NCBI GenBank assembly: GCA_009733575.1
Contig: ML769838.1
Location: forward strand, 3,939 to 44,083
DNA: 40,145 nt
DNA from: Gymnopus androsaceus JB14
Lineage: Eukaryota > Basidiomycota > Agaricomycetes > Agaricales > Omphalotaceae
Direction: 5' to 3'
Part shown: positions 20,876-30,755 of the stretch, one piece after another
How the letters are laid out: every line of letters starts with the position of its first letter
How positions within the stretch are numbered: the stretch's first letter is position 1
The notes under the pieces: generated by a model
What the model saw: only the letters and a program-made list of their open reading frames with translations
The model's database searches: none
Told to the model about the DNA's origin: nothing
Made by a program: the position numbers and the translations under genes

Positions 20876-21538
20876 GCATGGGAATCTTGTTTTCGATTTT
20901 TTCTGAAATAGCTGATAAATTCGAATTAGCTCTTTCATCGGCCGAGCGATCCAGATGTCAGAAATACAATTCTGATACAATGCAAACATCAAAGTCAACG
21001 TCCGCCACCTCTTACACTTAAATGGTGAAGAGGAGGAAGAAGTATACGTCGATGCTTACGCTGGCAGCCAACAGTTACGGAGCAATTTTTTGACTCCCAG
21101 AGGCTCTACCCACCATGACGCCACTCCACCGAGGAACTCCAGGAATCAATGGGAAATTCCAACATGAGTCATCCAGGCCGCTAACACGGAAACCTTCACC
21201 GGCAACAATCTCCCAGCACACTCCATCTGGAACTCCCAAACATTTGAACAAAAAGATAAGAATGTTAAAGCCTCCCTAACACCCTTCTATGTCCAGACAC
21301 TCCCCAACACACTCCGTATCACTGGGAAAACTCGATGATGATGGTTACACCCATCCACACTGCAAAATGGTAAAATGACAATCAGAGATCGCCAGGGGAA
21401 ACTCGTGGGAGTTATCCCAAAGACTAACGGAATAATACCAGATCCCATCACGGGAACACGCTTATTCGACCAAAAGATTGGCAGATTTAGTATCTCTTTA
21501 GCGAGGCAGCACTGCATCTTAGGTCATCTCCAATTATC
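20868..21538 (+). mobile_element. Copia pol start, left copy, noisy, ends at the assembly gap
   Basis: It corresponds to 22114-22760 but contains repeated one-base insertions (for example CCCAGAGG for CCAGATG, CCACCGAGG for CACCGAGG). It covers the protease region and the following linker (MTIRDRQGKLVGVIPKTNGI). It stops at the N run. Confidence 0.6.
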
Positions 21539-21914
21539 NNNNNNNNNNNNNNNNNNNNNNNNNNNNNNNNNNNNNNNNNNNNNNNNNNNNNNNNNNNNNN
21601 NNNNNNNNNNNNNNNNNNNNNNNNNNNNNNNNNNNNNNNNNNNNNNNNNNNNNNNNNNNNNNNNNNNNNNNNNNNNNNNNNNNNNNNNNNNNNNNNNNNN
21701 NNNNNNNNNNNNNNNNNNNNNNNNNNNNNNNNNNNNNNNNNNNNNNNNNNNNNNNNNNNNNNNNNNNNNNNNNNNNNNNNNNNNNNNNNNNNNNNNNNNN
21801 NNNNNNNNNNNNNNNNNNNNNNNNNNNNNNNNNNNNNNNNNNNNNNNNNNNNNNNNNNNNNNNNNNNNNNNNNNNNNNNNNNNNNNNNNNNNNNNNNNNN
21901 NNNNNNNNNNNNNN
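21539..21914. other. Assembly gap (376 N)
   Basis: A run of N separates two copies of the same copia pol sequence. Translations across it are meaningless. Confidence 0.99.
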
Positions 21915-22113
21915 CGCTTGGACTGCGCCGGCTATATGCCTGGGCGCTTTCCAGCGAGTGTCAACTTTGAGGGCACCGTTAGGATACTTCCCCATCTCGG
22001 TCCACCTTGCTTCGTTTAATAAACTTGAGTGTCGTTTAGATCCTCAGTGAGCTGATTGCGGAAGCAATGCCTCGTTAAGACTTCGATCCCTGGTATATCC
22101 TTCGATGACCTTA

Positions 22114-22990
22114 TCCCACTAAGCATGGGAATCTTGTTTTCGATTTTTCTGAAATAGCTGATAAATTCGAATTAGCTCTTTCATCGCCGAGCGATCACAG
22201 ATGTCAGAAATACAATTCTGATACAATGCAAAACATCAAAGTCAACAGTCCGCCACCTCTTACACTTAATGGTGAAGAGGAGGAAGAAGTATACGTCGAT
22301 GCTTACGCTGCAGCCCACAGTTACGGAGCAATTCTTTTTGACTCCAGATGCTCTACCCACATGACGCCACTCACCGAGGAACTCAGGAATCAATGGGAAA
22401 TTCCAACATGAGTCATCCAGGCCGCTAACACGGAAACCTTCACGGCAAACATCTCCAGCACACTCCATCTGGAACTCCCAACATTTGAACAAAAGATAAG
22501 AATGTTAAAGCTCCCTAACACCCTTCTATGTCCAGACACTCCCAACACACTCGTATCACTGGGAAAACTCGATGATGATGGTTACACCATCCACACTGCA
22601 AATGGTAAAATGACAATCAGAGATCGCCAGGGGAAACTCGTGGGAGTTATCCCAAAGACTAACGGAATATACCAGATCCCATCACGGGAACACGCTTATT
22701 CGACCAAGATTGGCAGATTAGTATCTCTTTACGAGGCACACTGCATCTTAGGTCATCTCAATTATGCTTATGTGAAGCATATGTTCTGAGACAACCAGGT
22801 TCGTGGAATTGGATTGGATCCAAAGCAAATGGACGAACCAGAATGCCGTGCTTGCATGCTTGGAAAGCATCCAGGTATCCTATCGCTCAGGTGCAATCAT
22901 CTCCACGTGCGGAGAATTTTGGAGACGTCTTCCACATGGACGTGTGGGGACCAGCACAAGTCAGAACGGTAAACCATTGCATGTACACTG
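22114..22990 (+). pseudogene. Copia pol fragment: protease, gag-pre-integrase zinc finger, start of integrase
   Basis: In order: the protease region EEVYVDAYAAAHSYGAILFD followed by SRCSTHMTPL (22280-22365), where the expected catalytic Asp-Ser-Gly reads Asp-Ser-Arg; KLDDDGYTIHTANGKMTIRD (from 22567); a gag-pre-integrase HHCC finger with EAHCILGHLNYAYVKHMF (near 22735) and ECRACMLGKHP (near 22850); and the integrase opening FGDVFHMDVWGPAQV (near 22920). A TGA and frame changes interrupt it (22411, 22789). The sequence leaves the family after about 22990, so the integrase core and reverse transcriptase are missing. Confidence 0.7.
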
Positions 22991-23635
22991 TCATGCCCTG
23001 TACCACCTATTTCACTATCTTCAACCCTCTAACCCTCCTGATCCTATGCATAACCTACCCTACCGACCCGACAACCGCCCGCTAAGTCCACTATGTATCT
23101 CAGCTACTTCCGTACATGCTTACTACTCACCAATCCCACATCCCGCACGTATATAATCCGTAAACTCCCTTGGAGGATCCCTTGTCTTGATATTAACTTG
23201 TTTACCTCCCGTATCTCTTGTTTTCTCTCTATTTTCTTATACTCTTGTCAATTCATCTATTTCCTCAATACACGCTTGTTCTGGCTTCCGCTTTTCGACT
23301 CACGCGTTGACTTGACTACCAGCAAGCTCATACGACAATCAGACTCGCCGCCGTCGAACTATTCGACGTCGGCTCACACAACTAGACTCGGAACTCGCAT
23401 TCGGGAGCTTTGGCATTCCCAATCCACCTGCTTCTCACTACTAGTCTTCGACTAGTCCACCCCGCACGCATATTCGATCGCGGATCTCGCCCGCCTTTTA
23501 TACTAAAGGCCTCAAGGCTACTTTCAGTACCTTTCCCTAAGACCGTCGACCCTGGTCTTACACAATATCAAGACCAAACCGTCGTCGAATATGTCGGGGA
23601 CGTTCACGGTACCCAGCCGCGTTTGATATGATCGT
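22991..23635. other. C/T-rich unassigned sequence, possible LTR or leader fragment
   Basis: Composition differs from the copia pol before it: pyrimidine-rich with few purine runs and several TC-rich stretches. No domain was recognised. It could be a piece of another LTR element (a leader near AAGACCGTCGACCCTGGTCT at 23539). Unresolved. Confidence 0.25.
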
Positions 23636-24205
23636 CAATACCATCATACCTCTTCCTCGCACACTTCCAAAGGCTACCCAATCAAAACCGCATATGCTGT
23701 TTTCTCCGCTAAACTCCGACCAAGAGCCTAGTCCTGGCAGAGCTCATCCTCTAACATTCGTCGGCTGAATCAACTGGTACACCAAATGCCAACCAGACCC
23801 AACCAAGAAGGACATCGGTCAAACTACGCCCGGTAACGAGGCGGGGGAGCCAAGCAGAGTTTGCGCGCAGGCGTTGCTCGGAAATTCCTACTATCGGGAA
23901 ATTCCCGAGGCAAGCGAGGCGAGCCCGCGGAGGGACGTTCGACCGGAGTCGCTCCAGGACTCCGGTTGTTATCCAACTGCGGAGGTAAAGCTGGGTCCAC
24001 CCCCTTTGGGATAATCAATGGGCGTCCAACTCCGCAGAGAAAGCGTTGGCCCAGATGGAGGGCCCAAAGGGACAAGGCTACTAAAGTAGAAGCAGAAGCA
24101 GACCGTCAGCCATGGAAACTCCGGAACGGCCAAACCAGCGGAAGTGGCATCCTCATCTTATGCTTGAGGACAGTACCAGAGTCCTCATGGGAAGCCAATG
24201 CGAAC
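23636..24205 (+). mobile_element. Third copy of copia gag zinc-knuckle region, heavily altered
   Basis: The order matches 20340-20860 (ATACCATCATA..., TTTTCTCCGCTAAA..., GGAAATTC..., TATCCAACTGCGGAGGTAAA), with many one- to three-base insertions. It runs directly into the minus-strand gag at GGATATCGATTCCC (24209), the reverse complement of the GGGGAATCAATATC joint at 20338. Confidence 0.55.
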
Positions 24206-25290
24206 TTCCGGATATCGATTCCCCTAGTAGTGAGGTCGTCGCGGATGCTGATCATATCGTCCAAATGTTTATTGACCTTGGATGGTCCGAGCATCGCATA
24301 GTGTGGAGTCAGTCTTTGCAAAAATGATTCAGTAAGAGCGTTTTTAGAATCATAATCAGCGAGTAAATTTTCCCACAACCGTTTCGTGTTGTCGTAGTTC
24401 CTATACCTTCGGAATATTCCATCCGATAACCTGCCAATGATAGCATTCAAAAGGTCGTTGTCCTTTTCTCTATCATTCTCCGTTGCGTCTGGATCCGTTA
24501 TCAAATGTGGATTCCATTCGAAATAACGCTGGTAGCCAATAGATCTGGCTGCAAATTCCACTCGAGTTTTCCATGTATCCCAGTTTGATCCGTCCGACTT
24601 TAAGGTTGTAACCTTATCAAAGGCTTTTAATGCTTTAGACATATTGTCGTCGTCGGAATCTGATTCAAATGCCCCTGACGATTCAGATCCTGAATCTGAT
24701 GGAGATGAGGGTGGAGATCTTTGTGGAAGATTACTCGGTAAGGGCTGTGGAGTTTGTTGTGGAGATGGCTGTGGAGATGGATTCGGTGGAAGTGGAGGTG
24801 GTGTTTGCTGTGGCTCTTGTTTCGGTAACAAAACTGGAGCTGGTGAAGGAGTAGGTGCTGGAGTGGGATTAGATGAAGATGAGGCTGCAGCTTTCTGTTT
24901 GCCAGCTAGACGTTTGCTATGTCTTTTCTCCTGTCTTTCGTTTTCTGCGATCTTGATAAATTGTTCCTGAACAATATCAGGTAGATCGGCGTAATCCGGT
25001 AATTCTGCAGTGTATTTAGTATCCTTGTGAGGAGTATCGTACTGGTTTGGGCAAGGCTGTTTAGCACAAACAAACCACTTCTGGTCACTTGGATTCCACC
25101 ACCTGTCGCGGGTTTCGTCTTTATCCGCTATATGAGATTTCGAAGCGCAAGGTGCCTTCTGATCGGTGGCTGGTAATGGTAATGGTAAAGGCGCTGGTTT
25201 ACTGCTGGATGCTGCTGCGGCGGCGGCTTGTCCTGATGCTGTTCTGCGAGCTGCTGGTGCAGTAGGCCTAGGTTGTGATATTCAACAAGA
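24200..25290 (-). pseudogene. Copia gag (UBN2-type), minus strand
   Basis: An open minus frame runs from about 25287 to 24200: an Ala/Pro-rich start, WWNPSDQKWFVCAKQPCPNQ, YADLPDIVQEQFIKIAENER, a long Pro/Gln region, then the gag core SDGSNWDTWKTRVEFAARSI, RLSDGIFRRYRNYDNTKRLW and SKVNKHLDDMISIRDDLTTR. The first ATG in the core frame is at 24831, but coding continues upstream without an ATG, and a TGA precedes the Pro-rich start at about 25290. After RGIDI the frame enters inverted sequence, so gag lacks its own zinc knuckle and pol. Confidence 0.7.
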
Positions 25291-25340
25291 GTTATGTCCA
25301 CAAATAAATGCGTCAATGGTTAAGGCCGGGGCCCATAACC

Positions 25341-25703
25341 TATTAGAGTTACGTTCCTAAATAGGAAGTAGCAGCAGTAAGTCCACACAGGACTTAGTAG
25401 TAACAATCACACAGATCGATGGGGGACAACGGTGTTATTACAGGGTATGATACCTAGGCTTATATACAGTCCTATGTACAAACGATATATCGGGCAAGTG
25501 GCTACTGCGTGAACATGTGTGGCTACTGTCCATACGGTAAAGTGGGTACTGCGAGAGAGCAAGTGGATACGGCGAGAGATTGAGTGGAGTCTGCGAGACG
25601 ATAACAGTGGAGTGCATGGGATGGTGATACAAACAAGTGGAGACTACGAGAAAGCGTTCCATGTATAGTTCGATAGAATATATTTACCTTTGATATTCCA
25701 ACA
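25341..25703 (-). repeat. Ty1/copia LTR (5' LTR of the minus-strand element)
   Basis: A 363-base LTR begins TGTTGGAATATC at 25703 and ends CTCTAATA at 25341, followed on the minus strand by GGTTATGGGCCCC and the gag region. The flank at 25704 does not match the flank of the plus-strand LTR at 18684, so the two are not the ends of one insertion. Confidence 0.8.
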
Positions 25704-26445
25704 GTGTGCATGCCTTTTGGAGTACTTGATATACAATATGTACTTCATGATGATAGTGGATAGAGTAAGGGGTGAGAACTAGTAGGAGTGTAGATAGCAG
25801 TCAAAGTGTAACAAATAGCAGCAAATAACCAAATATAAAGCAATATCAATCATAGGAAGCAGATGGATTGCCAAACTCATCTTGTTCACCATCCATAACA
25901 GGGACAAATCCAGATGGAACAGGAATCATTGACTTGGTGAGTTCAGAAAAATAATACCAATCAAAGGAACAATGTGGTTCTTCATTGGGACCAGGGGCTC
26001 ACATTGAGTCACTGAAGGTTGAAGCATGCCCTCCATCAGGCCACTGCTTCTCAAAATGTGTATACATTGCTGGTATATCAGAAACACCGCTTGCTCTTGA
26101 TGTTGATCCTGATGCCAGATGTTCTTGTTCAGCATCAGGCCCATTGAACCATAGAGGCACTGTTCTCTTCAAGTGTAGAATATCACCCAGTTTGACACCA
26201 AGCTCCTTCAGATCATCATCCAGTACTTGATGGAGAATATCCAGTCCATACCCCTTGTCCTCTATCTGATAATGAAGCAAGGTAGCATTTGCAACTCCCA
26301 AATCTTCTTCAGCATGCTCAAGGAAGCAATGGAGCTTTGTGGGAGTATTCTTGGCTGCACTGGAGAGTGGAGGTGTGACCAATGATTTATCTAGAATGGG
26401 ACTGGAGACTTTCAAGGCATTTGGACTACTGAGGGCCAGTATGCT

Positions 26446-26720
26446 CATCAGCAAAACCTGTATGACATGGGCAGTGCTTGAGCAAACTGTCCAGAGTTCC
26501 CAGTGCTCCAGCGACCCAGCACTCAGATGGTCCGGCCGATGCAGGAGGGGGCTCCCAGAAGCTCCCAGAGGCCGCAAAATTACCTTATTTGGAAATAACA
26601 TATGATTTTATATTTCTGACAGCACTGGCAAGCGCTGGCCAGTGCTGGGAGCTCTGGGAGCACTGGGAATTTTAAGTATGGCTGTGGGAATTAAAATGCA
26701 AAATACAGGTTTTGCTGATG
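26446..26720. mobile_element. 275-bp MITE, 18-bp perfect terminal repeats, CT target duplication
   Basis: The ends are CATCAGCAAAACCTGTAT and its exact complement. CT flanks both sides (26444-26445, 26721-26722). Inside is a second inverted pair built of CAGTGCT/AGCACTG words (26494-26515 and 26640-26670). Removing the element plus one CT restores the host reading frame (HITSILALSS). There is no coding. Confidence 0.85.
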
Positions 26721-26998
26721 CTTGTGATGTGAGCAAGATCCAATACTTGGGCAGATTCTGTAGCCTCAGGAAGGTAACAATGTGAGACTGATGAGTTGCA
26801 AGCTGCAAATGGCTGAATGGAAGACTGTTGGTCTACTGCTCCAAAGCATGGGCTATCAGGATTTGAAGGTGGCTTGAATTTGTTGGTCATACCACTATAC
26901 TGTATACGGAGTTGAATTATAGTATAAGGAAAGAGTTAGAATGACTTATAATAGCTCTTGTGAGCCCCAGACACAGATCTTGTTGAAAAATCTAGTTA

Positions 26999-27400
26999 CA
27001 ATTGTAGGTTTTATATTATTCTACAAATTACTACAGCTGTAAGTACTATCAATTATGAATGCCATTAATACAGTATGGCGCGCAAACTTCAGGCCCTAAA
27101 GCCTCATTTGCGCTTATTTTGATAGGCGGGAACCCCTTACCCTAACCCCAACCCCCAACCGCTAACCCAGCATGTTTGGCAATAAAAAAAGTACAACTTA
27201 ATTAATTTTTTACATTGAGGATTGAACACTTGCCGCCGCTAGCTACAGCTTATCTCACCTGTCAGAGATGCTGACAGGAGATACCGTTATGCCATCAGGT
27301 GCATGAACGCTGTCAATGTAATTGAAATATATTACATCACTGTTGTTATATGCACTTACAACTGTAATTAATTTGTAGAATAATTAAAAACCTATGACTG
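26999..27400. mobile_element. 402-bp MITE, TA target duplication, about 45-bp terminal repeats
   Basis: The left end is CAATTGTAGGTTTTA and the right end, read inward, CAGTCATAGGTTTTT, both continuing to ATTATTCTACAAATTA. TA lies at 26997-26998 and 27401-27402. The interior holds a CCCTAACCCC-like stretch (27141-27168) and, on the minus strand, Pol III-like boxes. It lies in an intron of the SAM-domain gene. Confidence 0.75.
27219..27310 (-). ncRNA. tRNA-like Pol III promoter (A and B boxes), SINE-like
   Basis: On the minus strand TGGCATAACGG (27284-27294) matches the A-box consensus and GTTCAATCC (27219-27227) matches the B box, 56 bases apart. Between them is a 12-bp hairpin (ATCTCCTGTCAG...CTGACAGGTGAGAT). 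Acceptor-stem pairing and U33 are missing, so this is not a working tRNA. A tRNA-derived SINE head is likely, but expression is not shown. Confidence 0.4.
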
Positions 27401-28163
27401 TAATCATTAATCAACAATCCTGGTGTCCTAGGTTGCTCTTGTGCATTCATCAGTTGCAAGAGGAGATAGAGGAACTTTGTTGCCAGTTTCAGAATTGAGC
27501 CAAGTATAGCTCATATCATAATTGTTGCTGCATTGCTTCTCCAATAGACCATGTATTTGAGCAAGTTCCCGTTCCATTGGTTTGTCCAATCCATCAGCCT
27601 AACAGATGAAGTTAATTGGTGTAGGCAAACATATCTAATAGCTTACATTGTTTTCATCTTTCTCATCATCATTATCATCACTATTGGCAGCAAAATTTTG
27701 AGCTTTCTTCTTAGTCTACTAGTATTAAGTATTGGCTGTAGATTGCTATGGAGGAGCCATACCTTTCCACATGTCTCCAATCCCTGCTTTCCATTGACAA
27801 AAAAAAGCACTGCACCAGTTGGTTTGCTCTCAATAATCTTTTGAGCCTCAGTAGTGTATTCCTCATAATTATTGATGTCACAAGCTTGCGCCTTCCTTGA
27901 AAAACAGGAGCAAGTCAATAAACGAAAGAAGGAAATAAAAAAAGGGCTTACTTCTTTGGTGGAACTGCTATTTTCATAGAAAACAACTTGTTAGGAGTGG
28001 CCTTGAATTGATCATTCCGTTTGAAGACATCAAGAATGGTATTCATCAATAAAAGATAATTCTCTGCATCAGGGGCAAACAAGAATTGAGTGGACTTGGT
28101 TCTTGCTGGACCTGTATCTTTCTTCAATGCAACAACAGCTTTTTTTGCTTTCCCTTTAGTCAA

Positions 28164-28440
28164 TGTATAGGTAGTCCAGTGTTGTCACTTAAGGGGTTAT
28201 TAAGCCCAAAATTTGAAGCTAAGGCTTAAATACTTAATAAGGGCTTAACCTTAACATGAATATTAAGGCTTAAGTAAAAAAAAACTGGAATGATACAGCT
28301 AAAATTAAGCATGGTCATTATAGAACCTTCAAGCTTACTCTGTTGCAATCTCATTGACCTGATTTTATGTCCTTGACATTACAAGTTCCTCCAAAGACTG
28401 TGTGATTTTGCTGCCAAACAGGTCCTCAAGCTTTATAATG
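28164..28440. other. Upstream region of the SAM-domain gene, TTAAGC-rich
   Basis: TTAAGCCC, AAGGCTTAA, GGGCTTAACC and AAGGCTTAAG recur in both orientations between 28180 and 28275, just upstream of the SAM-gene start. They may be a decayed MITE or promoter repeats. No gene. Confidence 0.35.
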
Positions 28441-28442
28441 TA

Positions 28443-28591
28443 CTGTACTCTTCCGACCAACTGTTCACAGATTTCGGAAAAATGCAAAATAAAAAATACC
28501 AAAAAAATCCGAAAATTTGAGAAAAAATTAAATCCGATGTCCAATTTTTTGGACGTGACGCGTGACTGAACAGTTGGTCGGAAGAGTACAG
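28443..28591. mobile_element. 149-bp MITE of the CTGTAC family
   Basis: Terminal repeats CTGTACTCTTCCGACCAACT are perfect for 25 bases. TA flanks both sides (28441-28442, 28592-28593). It is the shortest of three copies here; the others are at 30756 and 33600. Confidence 0.85.
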
Positions 28592-28593
28592 TA

Positions 28594-29314
28594 GTGAGAG
28601 CAATAGTCAATTCAGTTTTATGAGTATCTGCACTTCCATCATTGCTGAGTGGCATACTGTTGAGGAGCACAATGACTGAGGAACAAATACTAAAGCTGGC
28701 ACAACTTGGAGCAAAGTCAGATGACTAACACAGCCTCAGAATTTTTCCTTGAAATTCTTGAATTCCACATAATTTTGAAAAGAGCTGTAAGCGGTAAAAA
28801 TTATTTACTTTCTACAATACAGAAGGAAACCTAGAAGCAAAAAATTCAAAGAGATTAATATATTCAGGGCAATTCTGCATGGTTTTTCTTGATTCCTTTT
28901 TTTTGATAGGTCATATAGTATGCAAGGATTATGATCTGATTTTATCAAATTTTTTGAGTGCCTTCAAAAGTCATCATAAATTGATTTTTTTTTACTGTCA
29001 AAAACTGCCCAAAACCCAGAAGCAAAAGTTTGAGTTAATTGGACTACTATACAGGTGCATCCATTTGGGATTGTTTGCAGCATGACTTAGCATGCTCATA
29101 GATTAGGTTGAATGTGTTGCATGCCCAAAAATACCACATACTTCATGATACAACTCAAAGTATTTTAACAACCAGAAAAATTGTATTTTTGGCATAGTGT
29201 TCACATATGATCATACATATGAAACATTTTATATATGCAAGCCATTGTAGTCATGTCCATAAACCCTCCTAGATGTCATATAAAAATAACTACATCCTAA
29301 AATGTATTCTATAT
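28594..29314. other. AT-rich, no gene; one repeat shared with 15.85 kb
   Basis: Bases 28730-28791 match 15851-15912 in reverse. No other feature could be supported. Confidence 0.35.
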
Positions 29315-29322
29315 GGCTCAAA

Positions 29323-30234
29323 TAGTGATGTGCCGGCCCGGCTTTGGCCTGTGAGCCCCGGCTTTGGCCCACAGGCCCTTGGCTTTGGCCTGAAGAAATC
29401 GAAGCCGGGCCCTACTAGGATGGCTCCGGCTTGGCCCGGCCTGGCTTTGGCCTAAGCCGGGGCTTTTCAGTTTAGATATATTTTAGAAAGTCTCGCGAAA
29501 TCATATTGGACAACTATAATACTATAATACTTTTTCAAAAGTTGTCGAGGTTGTGGAGGCAGTTTTTTGCTGCGGAACTGTCAATTCTGATGTAGAAAGT
29601 ATCCCATTGCTCTTCAGCACAGGTACCAATAGTGTAGATACTGAGTGTACACTTGCTTAGATTCAGATGTAAAGTTTTCCGAATCTTACAATATATGGCC
29701 TGCTTGTTCCTTCTGAAGGGTTTAGCAGGCTGTGTAGTTCACTATGAGATTCTAGAGTTTTAGTATAGACAATTATATAAGTATATAAGTTTTGGTCTCG
29801 GTGCTTGCAGGACAGCCTTTCTGCAAGCGATGCGGCTCAACACCCTACTGCATTCAGAACTCCTGCTTTGAACCAGAAAAACTCTTGATATGCAATCCTA
29901 AGAGCAAGGAATCTGGGTGAGCAGAGATACCCACATTGCGGACGGAGCCCAGGTTAGTAGACTGAAAGTTTCCAAATATGGATTGTTCAATCCATATTTG
30001 GCATATCTAATCAATGAGATAGAAAGATAAGCTTTTCCGGAAAACTGAAAAGAAAACTCATACTACCTGTTTTGCATAAAAAGCCCCGGCCCTAAGCCCC
30101 GGCCTAGGGCTTTCTGAAATTGAGGCTGGACCAAAAGCCCTCTCAGGCTGTCTATCAAAGCCCGGCTTTTGACGGCCTGGCTTGGCTCGGCTTGGCCCGG
30201 CCCACGGCTTTCAGGCTGAGCCGGCACATCACTA
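29323..30234. mobile_element. 912-bp non-autonomous hAT-like element, 8-bp duplication GGCTCAAA
   Basis: The ends are TAGTGATGTGCCGGC and GAGCCGGCACATCACTA. GGCTCAAA is duplicated exactly at 29315-29322 and 30235-30242. Both ends carry dense GGCTTTGGCC and GGCCCGGC words in inverted arrangement, likely transposase-binding subterminal repeats. The AT-rich centre has no transposase. Confidence 0.88.
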
Positions 30235-30565
30235 GGCTCAAATATCAAATTTTTTGCTTCTGGGTATTTTTTGCTTCTAGGTTTGTGTCTGTACCCTAAC
30301 AATTTACATTTCCCTTATGTATTGAAAGAATTTATTTCCCCAAACGCTTCAGTTGGTCTGATGCATAATTATTGGCGGTGTGTTTTTAGTACCATGATTA
30401 TCATTTCCAAAAGGGAAATTACTCTCCCACATGGTTCCAAAGATTGCCACCTGGCTTCCTGAGCTTTCTTCAACTCCAAAAAACTTTGTTCAAGATGATA
30501 TAAGATAGTGGCAAAACAGCTTCATCCAGTGTCATGTGACTCAGTCCAACATATATTGCTAATGG

Positions 30566-30667
30566 AACAACAAGGAGGCCATTTAAAAAAAAAGAGCTTT
30601 GGGCATGGCTAACAAGAAGTATCCAGCCATGCCCAAGGCTGTTTTTTTAGAAACAACCTCGTTGTGG
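30566..30667. mobile_element. Short foldback element (about 100 bp)
   Basis: The arms AACAACAAGGAGGCC...AGAGCTTTGGGCATGGCT and AGCCATGCCCAAGGCTG...ACAACCTCGTTGT pair over about 45 bases with few mismatches around a 12-base loop. No target duplication was identified. Confidence 0.55.
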
Positions 30668-30755
30668 CTCTATAAGTCAAGAGGCGGCACGTGAGGCTAG
30701 ACAGAACAGTTCTGTGTATATTTTAGATGACTCAAAGCAACAAAGTATTAATATA

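Larger units (their letters stand above)
25846..28163 (-). pseudogene. SAM-domain hypothetical protein family gene, interrupted by two MITEs and one stop
   Basis: Exons on the minus strand: 27952-28163 (MTKGKAKKAVVALKKDTGPA), 27763-27895 (QACDINNYEEYTTEAQKIIE), 27647-27715 (acidic), 27431-27598 (ELAQIHGLLEKQCSNNYDMS), then 26899 down to 25846. Introns are 47-56 bases and phases agree. The last part has a SAM-like domain (KLHCFLEHAEEDLGVANATL, then ILHQVLDDDLKELGVKLGDI) and the tail LTKSMIPVPSGFVPVMDGEQ. This order matches a family I know only as Agaricomycete hypotheticals, often repeated in genomes. Breaks: a MITE at 26999-27400 in the intron region after exon 4, where the donor is also lost (TAG at 27428); a 275-base element at 26446-26720; an in-frame TGA at 25999-26001. 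Confidence 0.65.

Noticed and set aside
18684..25703. One intact copia element bounded by the two LTRs
   Set aside because: The LTRs are in opposite orientation, differ in length and have different flanks; internal regions converge and lack integrase core and reverse transcriptase.
27219..27310. A functional tRNA gene
   Set aside because: The A and B boxes are present, but acceptor pairing, D-stem pairing and U33 are missing.
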